From the NCBI GenBank assembly GCA_903903935.1, contig CAIVAX010000030.1, forward strand, positions 1-5,217: a DNA stretch of 5,217 nucleotides. Direction: 5' to 3'. The stretch comes from an uncultured Hyphomicrobiales bacterium (GTDB lineage: Bacteria; Pseudomonadota; Alphaproteobacteria; Rhizobiales; Beijerinckiaceae). This document shows positions 1 through 5,038 of this stretch, piece after piece; the stretch's first letter is position 1, and each line of letters opens with the position of its first letter. The notes under the pieces were generated by a model, which made no database searches, was not told the DNA's origin, and was given only the letters and a program-made list of their open reading frames with translations. The position numbers and the translations under genes are program-made.

Positions 1-263
1 ATCGCTCGGCTGATGGTCTGCTGATCTTGATCTTTGGTGGGGCAGGCTATTTGTATGGCGGCTTGATCGGCGCCTTTGTGTTTCGCGTCATGCAGGATGT
101 GCTGAGCAATATCACACCGCAATATTGGCAATTCTGGCTTGGCATTGTGCTTTTGCTGCTGGTGCTCTTTGTGCGCGGCGGCTTGCTGGGCCTCTTGCGC
201 AATATGCGCGATCGCTATGCGCCCAATCTGATGGGTCCGCCCTCTTCTTCTGGGAGCGCATGA
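1..263 (+). CDS. livM: Branched-chain amino acid ABC transporter permease LivM (C-terminal part)
   Basis: This is the tail of an inner-membrane permease of the Liv/HAAT family, which imports branched-chain amino acids or related amino acids and amides together with LivH and the ATPases LivG and LivF. The reading frame is open from the left edge (first whole codon at 3), so the start lies outside the window and 86 residues are visible. The visible part begins RSADGLLILIFGGAGYLYGG, matching the conserved LivM segment in which a Gly-Gly-x-Gly loop follows a hydrophobic stretch. A last membrane helix (visible residues about 41-65) ends in FVRGGLLG, the usual LivM C-terminal signature, then a short basic cytoplasmic tail. 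The stop at 261-263 lies three bases before the livG start, so the genes are co-transcribed. The family call is firm; the true substrate is not shown by the sequence. Confidence 0.9.
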   Translation, partial: RSADGLLILIFGGAGYLYGGLIGAFVFRVMQDVLSNITPQYWQFWLGIVLLLLVLFVRGGLLGLLRNMRDRYAPNLMGPPSSSGSA

Positions 264-266
264 GAC

Positions 267-1025
267 ATGTCCATCGTTCTTGAAACAAAAAACCTCAGTA
301 AGGCTTTTGGCGGATTAAAGGCGACCGATAATGTCTCCTTCCAGCTTCAAGCAGGCGCGCGTCATGCTTTGATTGGCCCGAATGGCGCGGGCAAGACAAC
401 CTTTGTCAATCTGCTCTCCGGCGTCTTGCAAGCCAGCTCCGGCTCAATCTTTCTCGATGGACAGGACATTACCAAATGGAGCGTCCGCCGCCGCGCCATT
501 TCGGGTCTCGCGCGCACCTTTCAAATCAATCAGCTCTTTGTTGATCTCACCCCCTTGCAGACCTTGATGATCGCTATTGCTGAGCGCGAGTCTTCAGGTG
601 GGCATTTGCTGCGCCCCGTTGGCTCTCGCGCGGATCATGTCGAGGAAAGCGTGGAGCTGCTCACCCGCCTTGGCCTGTCGGATGTGATGACCCAACGCGT
701 GGGATCACTGCCCTATGGGCGCCAGCGCTTGCTCGAAATTGCTGTGGCTCTGGCCGCCCGCCCGCGCGTTTTATTGCTTGATGAGCCAGCCGCTGGCGTG
801 CCGGAATCCGAGCGCGGACAAATTCTCGATGTGGTCGATGCTCTGCCCAAGGATGTGGCGCTGGTGCTGATTGAGCATGATATGGATTTGGTGTTCCGTT
901 TCGCCAAATCCATTTCTGTTTTGGTCAATGGCGCTTTATTCATGGAGGGCACACCCAGTCAGATCGCTAATGATCCGCGTGTGCGGCAAGTCTATCTGGG
1001 TGAGGAGGAGATTGCGCATGTCTGA
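267..1025 (+). CDS. livG: Branched-chain amino acid ABC transporter ATP-binding protein LivG
   Basis: Cytoplasmic ATPase subunit that powers the Liv-type importer, working as a heterodimer with LivF. The 252-residue length is normal for LivG. All nucleotide-binding elements are visible: Walker A GPNGAGKTT at residues 37-45, Q-loop Gln86 in TFQINQ, ABC signature LPYGRQ at 148-153, Walker B VLLLDEP at 168-174 with catalytic Glu173, and the switch His204 in LIEHD. The signature departs from the textbook LSGGQ, with Pro in place of Ser and Arg in place of Glu. I recall this LPYGRQ form from LivG-like proteins of rhizobia, so it is not a sign of decay. The start at 267 is chosen because it is an ATG three bases after the livM stop and gives the expected N-terminus (ILETKNLSKAFGG-like); a GGGAG at 252-256 is the nearest purine-rich site. 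The gene overlaps the livF start by 8 bases. Confidence 0.95.
   Translation: MSIVLETKNLSKAFGGLKATDNVSFQLQAGARHALIGPNGAGKTTFVNLLSGVLQASSGSIFLDGQDITKWSVRRRAISGLARTFQINQLFVDLTPLQTLMIAIAERESSGGHLLRPVGSRADHVEESVELLTRLGLSDVMTQRVGSLPYGRQRLLEIAVALAARPRVLLLDEPAAGVPESERGQILDVVDALPKDVALVLIEHDMDLVFRFAKSISVLVNGALFMEGTPSQIANDPRVRQVYLGEEEIAHV
1003..1008 (+). promoter_or_regulatory. Strong Shine-Dalgarno for livF inside the end of livG
   Basis: AGGAGG lies nine bases before the ATG at 1018, within the last codons of livG. It decides the livF start and indicates that translation of the two overlapping ATPase genes is coupled. A longer in-frame extension upstream of 1018 exists but lies inside livG and has no LivF similarity. 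Confidence 0.75.
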
Positions 1026-1742
1026 ACTGCTGCGCCTCACCAAGCTCTGCGCCGGTTATGGCGAGGCGCTTGTGCTGTCCGACATTGATCTGGTCTTGCA
1101 AGAGGGTCAGTCACTGGCTTTGCTGGGACGCAATGGCGCGGGCAAGACAACTCTGCTCAATTCCATCATGGGGCTGACGCGCTGGCGCGGCGGCTTGATT
1201 GCCTGGCTGGGGCAAGATGTGACGCGCCTACGGGCTGATCAGCGCGCCCAAGCGGGCATTGGCTGGGTGCCGCAAGAGCGTAATATTTTTAAATCTCTCA
1301 GTGTCGAAGAAAATCTCACTGCCATTTGGCGCCCCGGTCCGTGGACAGTGGAGCGCATCTTCGCCATGTTCCCGCGTCTTGCGGAACGGCGTGGCAATAT
1401 GGGCAATCAATTATCGGGAGGCGAACAGCAAATGCTGGCCATGGGCCGCGCTCTGGCGCTCAATCCGCGTCTGCTCTTGCTAGATGAACCTTTGGAGGGT
1501 CTGGCCCCCATTATCGTAGAGGAATTGCTCGCCGCCTTGGGGCGTTTGATCAAGGATGAAGGTCTGTCAGTCATTCTTGTTGAGCAAAGCGCCAAAAAAT
1601 TCTGCCCCTCACCGATCAAGCGCTGATATTGGAGCGCGGGAGCGTTGCTTATACGGGTTCCAGCTCCGCTTTGGCCGCAGATGAGGCGATTCTGCATCGT
1701 CTTCTGGGCGTGGCCGAGCGCAAAGCCAATCCAGCTTCTTAA
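1018..1742 (+). pseudogene. livF: Branched-chain amino acid ABC transporter ATP-binding protein LivF, frameshifted near the C-terminus
   Basis: Second ATPase of the Liv importer. From the ATG at 1018 the frame runs 202 residues to a TGA at 1624-1626. It contains Walker A GRNGAGKTT (37-45), Q-loop Gln86 in VPQERN, signature LSGGEQQ (132-138), Walker B LLLLDEP (152-158, Glu157) and VEQ at 188-190, where LivF proteins normally carry Gln rather than the switch His. After Ala-Lys-Lys (192-194) the zero frame reads FCPSPIKR and stops. In the -1 frame the expected LivF ending appears at once: ILPLTDQALILERGSVAYTG and on to RLLGVAERKANPAS, with a TAA at 1740-1742. Adding one A to the A6 run at 1594-1599 restores a 241-residue protein, which is normal LivF length. 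About 47 residues are lost as written. The intact tail, free of further damage, points to a sequencing error or a very recent mutation rather than old decay. The gene overlaps livG by 8 bases. It is marked as a pseudogene only because the frame is broken as given. Confidence 0.88.
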
Positions 1743-1788
1743 CGTTTAAATCAGTTCAACCCTTCTCAGTTTAATCATGGAGTAGATA

Positions 1789-2889
1789 ATGACACGGACG
1801 ACACCCCCTTTTCGCGCTGATCATGTGGGATCAATTCTGCGCACCGAGCCTTTGAAGCAAGCCCGCGCCAAACGCGCTGCCGGCACAATTTCAGCCGAAG
1901 AATTGGCCGCAGTCGAAGATGTCGAGATTCGCAAAATCATCGCCCTGCAGGAATCTGTTGGCCTTGATGCGATCACCGATGGCGAATTTCGCCGCTCCTG
2001 GTGGCATTATGATTTTCTAGGTGCGCTCGATGGCGTGAAGCTCGTGGATGTCAATCAGGGCATTCAATTCACCGGCGTGCAAACCAAGGCAGAAGCTCCG
2101 CATGTGATGAGCAAGCTGGGCTCCAAGCATCATCCGCATATTGAGCATTTCAAGTTTCTGAAGGCCAACACAAAGAAGACGCCGAAAATGGCTATTCCCA
2201 GCCCCTCCATGCTGCATTATCGCGGTGGTCGTAAGCTGATCAATATGGGTATCTATCCCAAAATGGAGGACTTCTATCACGATCTGGCCATGGCCTATCG
2301 CGAAGTGGTCACAGGCTTTGCCGATGCGGGCTGCCGTTATCTCCAGCTCGATGATTGCTCATTCGCTTATCTGTGTGACAGCAATCAGCGCAAAATGCTC
2401 GAAGAGCGCGGCGAGAATTGGCAGACGCAGGGCGAAATCTATGCCGATATGATCAATGCCGCTGTGGCCACCAAGCCAAAGGATATGGTCATTTCTATCC
2501 ATGTTTGTCGTGGCAATTTCCGCTCCACCTTTATCGCTTCGGGCGGCTATGAGCCGATTGCGGAATTGCTGTTCAACCGCGTCAATGCCGATGCTTATTT
2601 CCTGGAATGGGACAATGATCGCTCGGGTGGCTTTGAGCCTTTGCGCTTCCTGCCCAAGGGCAAGCATGTTGTCGTGGGTCTGATCACCTCCAAGACAGGC
2701 GAGCTGGAAAAGCGCGATGATGTTCTGCGCCGCATTGAGGAGGCCTCGAAATATGTCTCCCTCGATCAATTGTGCCTCAGCCCTCAATGTGGCTTTGCCT
2801 CAACTGAAGATGGCAATACGCTGAGCGAGCAGCAGCAATGGGATAAATTGCGCTTCGTCGTTGATATAGCAAAGGAAATCTGGGGCTAA
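1789..2889 (+). CDS. Cobalamin-independent methionine synthase (MetE) C-terminal-domain family protein
   Basis: A zinc-dependent TIM-barrel methyltransferase-like protein of 366 residues. It corresponds to the catalytic C-terminal half of MetE, without the N-terminal half of the roughly 750-residue enzyme, and resembles the Bacillus YxjG/YxjH group, which also starts FRADHVGS. The likely zinc ligands are visible: His238 and Cys240 in IHVCRGN, Glu273 in FLEWDND, and Cys334 in LSPQCGF. LQLDDC (185-190) matches the acidic substrate-binding strand of the barrel. The family transfers methyl or alkyl groups to a thiol such as homocysteine; the methyl donor and acceptor here are unknown, and members without the N-terminal half need not use folate. 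The ATG at 1789 has a GGAG six bases upstream (1779-1782). The gene lies 46 bases after the restored livF end, so it may be read with the importer operon. The family call is firm; the exact reaction is not established. Confidence 0.9.
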   Translation: MTRTTPPFRADHVGSILRTEPLKQARAKRAAGTISAEELAAVEDVEIRKIIALQESVGLDAITDGEFRRSWWHYDFLGALDGVKLVDVNQGIQFTGVQTKAEAPHVMSKLGSKHHPHIEHFKFLKANTKKTPKMAIPSPSMLHYRGGRKLINMGIYPKMEDFYHDLAMAYREVVTGFADAGCRYLQLDDCSFAYLCDSNQRKMLEERGENWQTQGEIYADMINAAVATKPKDMVISIHVCRGNFRSTFIASGGYEPIAELLFNRVNADAYFLEWDNDRSGGFEPLRFLPKGKHVVVGLITSKTGELEKRDDVLRRIEEASKYVSLDQLCLSPQCGFASTEDGNTLSEQQQWDKLRFVVDIAKEIWG

Positions 2890-2907
2890 GCCAGTTCCTC
2901 CCGGCCG

Positions 2908-2926
2908 GGGCCAGATTGTCTGGCCC
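2908..2926 (+). terminator. Probable transcription terminator after the MetE-like gene
   Basis: GGGCCAGA and TCTGGCCC form a perfect eight-base-pair GC-rich stem with a three-base loop (TTG), 18 bases after the stop codon. A G-U pair can extend it by one. Only two T's follow, so the U-tract is poor. It is either a weak intrinsic terminator or a 3'-end stabilising hairpin. Confidence 0.55.
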
Positions 2927-2968
2927 TTGGCAGGGCTTATGATCCTTTCTATCAAGCAGATGCATGTG

Positions 2969-3080
2969 GTTTGGGCTTGCTTGCATTAGCCCAAACAGGC
3001 ACAATAACTCAGCTGCTTTGAGCTGAGTCTTCTGGCTTAAGGTGGGAAGGGCTTAATAGGGCTCGCAATTCCATTAAGCC
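2969..3080. other. Gene-free interval with three further inverted repeats
   Basis: No open frame of interest is seen between the MetE-like gene and 3111. Besides the 2908-2926 hairpin there are three perfect inverted repeats. One is a nine-base arm GTTTGGGCT at 2969-2977 with AGCCCAAAC at 2988-2996 (10-base loop). The next is ACTCAGCT at 3007-3014 with AGCTGAGT at 3021-3028 (6-base loop, followed by CTTCT). The last is GGCTTAAT at 3050-3057 with ATTAAGCC at 3073-3080 (15-base loop). A second copy of GGCTTAA at 3034-3040 could pair with the same right arm. They may be stacked terminators, a small RNA, or the leader of the 3111 gene. The stems are seen directly; any role is inference. Confidence 0.45.
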
Positions 3081-3110
3081 GTGGGATGACCTCGCCCGAT
3101 TCTAATCTGG

Positions 3111-3380
3111 ATGACTGGACGCATGCATTTACTGCAGGTCGATACAAACGCTAGCAGAGTCCCGCAGCCAGAACGGGATCTTACCGATTATGGTCATCGG
3201 CATTTCGTCAATCTCATCTCAGCGATAGTTTTGCTCAGTGTTGGCATAGCCATTACTTGGACCATGCTGGCGATTGATAAATATGAGACCAATGAGCGCT
3301 GTCTGGCCTCTGGCCGGCGTGAATGTGTGCAGATTTATACGCCGCCGCGCACCATGCAAACCTTAACGACCGCGCACTGA
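3111..3380 (+). CDS. Small single-pass membrane protein of unknown function
   Basis: An 89-residue protein with a hydrophilic N-terminus of about 31 residues, one strong membrane helix at about 32-54 (from FVNLISAIVL to TWTMLAI), and a 35-residue tail. The tail carries two cysteines, Cys64 and Cys72, around ASGRREC. The pattern of a helix followed by a Cys-x-x-x-Gly-Arg-Arg-x-Cys stretch resembles small uncharacterised membrane proteins I recall from Hyphomicrobiales, so it is likely a real gene. I cannot give it a function. If the tail is periplasmic, the two cysteines could form a disulfide. The start is uncertain: an in-frame stop at 3087-3089 limits it, and both ATG 3111 and ATG 3123 lack a clear ribosome binding site. 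It stands alone between the hairpin cluster and the convergent terC. Confidence 0.6.
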   Translation: MTGRMHLLQVDTNASRVPQPERDLTDYGHRHFVNLISAIVLLSVGIAITWTMLAIDKYETNERCLASGRRECVQIYTPPRTMQTLTTAH

Positions 3381-3427
3381 AGCTAAAATTTTAAGCTGCA
3401 CCTTTTGCAACTGGCACCTTTGCAGCT
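3381..3427. terminator. Possible bidirectional terminator between convergent genes
   Basis: Immediately after the stop of the small membrane protein gene comes the near-palindrome AGCTAAAATTTTAAGCT (3381-3397). Overlapping it, AGCTGCA at 3394-3400 pairs with TGCAGCT at 3421-3427 across a 20-base loop. Read leftward, the stem is followed by TAAAATTTT, a plausible though weak U-rich end for the terC transcript. Rightward, the same AT block precedes the stem. The loop also contains a near-exact direct repeat, GCACCTTTTGCA (3398-3409) and GCACCTTTGCA (3414-3424). The convergent arrangement of genes on both sides supports a terminator role. Confidence 0.4.
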
Positions 3428-3456
3428 CTTGATTAGAGACAACTCAGCGCGCGCAC

Positions 3457-4158
3457 TCAGCCGGAATCTTGCGGATCTTCCAAGCTTAAAGCTTTCTTCC
3501 GGGTGAGGAGCCAGCCAAGGGCTAATACGAGAATGGCGCCAATGCTGCTGGCGCTTTCTTCGACCAACTCAAAAGATCCATTGGCCTGCAAGCCGTGGAT
3601 AAGCGGATCAGATACAAAGAGACCGCCTGCCACCCAGCCCAACAGAGCGGCTCCCGCCCAAACGAGAATGGGATAACGATCCAGAATAGAAATGATCATC
3701 GTTGCACCAAAGACGATCAAAGGCACGGACATAACAAGGCCAATCACGATCAAGGTCATCGAGCCTTTGGCGGCTGCTGCAATGGCCACGACATTGTCGA
3801 GCGACATCACCAAATCAGCCACGGCTATCACGCGGACAGCCACCCACAGAGATTGAGAGGCTTTGACATCCTGATCTTCATTTTCAGCAGTGATTAATTG
3901 CACCGCAATCCAGACCAGCAAAAGCGCCCCGATCAATTTCACATAAGGCAGATCCAAAAGACTGGCGACCATGACTGTGAACACTATGCGCAGTCCTACG
4001 GCAACGCCCGCGCCAATCATCACGCCCCATTTGCGGCTTCGTTCGGGCAAAGAACGGCACGCCAGCGCAATCACCACGGCATTGTCACCGGAGAGCAAAA
4101 TATTGATCCAGATGATTTTCAGCAGGGCGAGCAAAAAGGTGCCGGTTTCAGGGGACAT
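3457..4158 (-). CDS. TerC family integral membrane protein
   Basis: A 233-residue polytopic inner-membrane protein of the TerC family, named after tellurite resistance proteins. Several members are tied to manganese or other metal export. About seven hydrophobic segments are visible, starting at residues near 7, 47, 71, 104, 135, 163 and 205. The two family acidic motifs inside the membrane are present: NILLSGDNAVV (Asp25, Asn26) in helix 1 and ADLVMSLDNVV (Asp115, Asp121, Asn122) in helix 4, in the internal-repeat arrangement typical of the family. I chose the ATG at 4156-4158 because it gives MSPETGTFLLALLKI, the usual start just before helix 1. The longer frame to 4248 begins with TTG, overlaps the upstream gene and adds hydrophilic sequence. 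It lies 56 bases after the pyroglutamyl-peptidase-like gene on the same strand, so it is probably co-transcribed. The transported ion cannot be told from sequence. Confidence 0.9.
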   Translation of the reverse strand: MSPETGTFLLALLKIIWINILLSGDNAVVIALACRSLPERSRKWGVMIGAGVAVGLRIVFTVMVASLLDLPYVKLIGALLLVWIAVQLITAENEDQDVKASQSLWVAVRVIAVADLVMSLDNVVAIAAAAKGSMTLIVIGLVMSVPLIVFGATMIISILDRYPILVWAGAALLGWVAGGLFVSDPLIHGLQANGSFELVEESASSIGAILVLALGWLLTRKKALSLEDPQDSG

Positions 4159-4214
4159 AGTCTCATCACTTTCATTATTGTCTCTGCCCTTAAAGCAGAA
4201 TGGTCGTAAAAGCG

Positions 4215-4925
4215 CTAGATCTTTACACAACAGGGCCTTGAAAGGCAAAGAAGCGCCCGCTCAAGGGCCGGGATCATCGCTGTCAGAGGTGAGGCTTGAC
4301 GAGAAGAGGGCGCGCGTTTGCGATCCATCGCTCTTGGTTTGGGTAGATGAACAAAGCCGGCTTTTTCAAACAGGCCCAGAGAGAGAAACAGGGTCTGGTT
4401 GCAGATGTAATCACCCGCATCGTGCGAGAGGGCAATTCGCACACCCTTGCCAGACATGGCACTTTTGAGGGCCAGATAGGACAGGCTGACAGGTCTGATA
4501 GTCGGGCCTTCAGCCTCAATCTGAGGGGCCAGAGCGCGCCGGCCCTCAGCATCACAATGCAATAAGGATAAGCGATTGCGCGCGCGCGTTTCGATGGTGA
4601 TCTGCTTGCGGCGGGCTGCAAGTCCAAGATGCAACACGAAGTCAGGCTGAGATTTGGCTTTAATCGCCGCCAAATGGCTTGGAATGGCAGAAAAGACAAC
4701 GGGCAGAATGACCACCTCTAACTCAATCCCGGCGCGCTGAAGCCTAGCTTGGCATTGGCGATGCACTGCCAAGGCAAGCGTTTGTGAGGGATTGAAGGGG
4801 GCACCAGGAAAGGCGCCAAAGCCCGTCAACACCACTTTCAGCCTTTTATCAGTGGCAGAGGAGGTATCTTGAGCGTTCGGGGAAGAAATATCGGCTTGAT
4901 CTGTCATCTGTCCCAATCTGGTCAT
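4215..4925 (-). CDS. Pyroglutamyl-peptidase I family protein (peptidase family C15)
   Basis: A predicted cytoplasmic cysteine peptidase that removes N-terminal pyroglutamate (5-oxoproline) from peptides. Numbering from the ATG at 4923-4925 gives 236 residues. The family landmarks appear in order: LTGFGAFPGAPFNPSQ (33-48, matching the GFxxFGGxxxNPS loop), VILPVVF (72-78), the LGLAARRKQITIE segment with catalytic Glu112, SHDAGDYICNQTLF with nucleophile Cys175, and GFVHLP with His193. The Glu-Cys-His triad is therefore complete. The protein has about 29 extra polar residues before the first strand and a C-terminal tail rich in Arg/Lys and ending CLSRPCCVKI, so it is longer than the usual 200-220 residues. 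The start is uncertain: ATG at 4905-4907 (GGGA just upstream) and TTG at 4938-4940 are alternatives, and none has a strong ribosome binding site. It is first in a probable two-gene unit with terC and diverges from the lipoprotein gene at 5039. Confidence 0.88.
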   Translation of the reverse strand: MTRLGQMTDQADISSPNAQDTSSATDKRLKVVLTGFGAFPGAPFNPSQTLALAVHRQCQARLQRAGIELEVVILPVVFSAIPSHLAAIKAKSQPDFVLHLGLAARRKQITIETRARNRLSLLHCDAEGRRALAPQIEAEGPTIRPVSLSYLALKSAMSGKGVRIALSHDAGDYICNQTLFLSLGLFEKAGFVHLPKPRAMDRKRAPSSRQASPLTAMIPALERALLCLSRPCCVKI

Positions 4926-4940
4926 GATTGATGGGCACAA

Positions 4941-5038
4941 GCAGTTTTCTGGTGATGCGGCTGAGATATTAACCCGGTCGCAATATATAGTGATGGCTAT
5001 TGATATCAGGTCGATCCTGATGAGATGTTAGGTTTGAA
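4941..5038. promoter_or_regulatory. Divergent intergenic region, likely promoters for both directions
   Basis: The region separates the leftward peptidase-terC unit from the rightward lipoprotein gene, so it must hold start signals for at least one of them. It is more AT-rich than its surroundings, with a TATATA at 4984-4989 and TAATAT on the minus strand near 4965-4970. I could not pair either box with a convincing -35 at normal spacing. AGG at 5030-5032 is a fair ribosome binding site six bases before the ATG at 5039. Confidence 0.35.
5005..5021. promoter_or_regulatory. Operator-like inverted repeat upstream of the lipoprotein gene
   Basis: ATCAGG and CCTGAT form perfect six-base arms around TCGAT (17 bases in all), ending 17 bases before the lipoprotein start. 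It overlaps the palindrome TGATATCA at 5001-5008. The size and position fit a dimeric repressor site or a small leader hairpin. No regulator gene is in the window and short repeats like this arise by chance, so this is only a candidate. Confidence 0.25.

Noticed and set aside
871..1017. In-frame upstream extension of livF inside livG
   Set aside because: The extension is the livG sequence read in another frame, and the strong AGGAGG at 1003-1008 places the start at 1018.
1594..1602. Programmed -1 ribosomal frameshift in livF
   Set aside because: The in-frame reading is GCC AAA AAA TTC, so the P-site codon would slip onto CAA, which is not a proper slippery heptamer. I saw no downstream pseudoknot, and LivF proteins are not known to need one. 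A base loss or sequencing error is simpler.
2359..2787. 142-residue minus-strand open frame opposite the MetE-like gene
   Set aside because: It lies entirely antisense to a strongly conserved enzyme gene, has no recognisable domain, and reflects codon bias of the real gene.
3595..4209. Two adjoining plus-strand open frames of about 100 codons, rich in His, Asn and Gln
   Set aside because: They are the antisense of the hydrophobic TerC gene, and the His/Asn/Gln-rich composition is what that produces.
4159..4214. Manganese riboswitch (yybP-ykoY) ahead of terC
   Set aside because: Only 56 bases separate the genes, too short for that structure, and its conserved loops are not visible.
4159..4248. 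Thirty-residue N-terminal extension of the TerC protein
   Set aside because: It would need a TTG start inside the upstream gene, and its sequence is unlike the family. The ATG at 4156-4158 sits right before helix 1.
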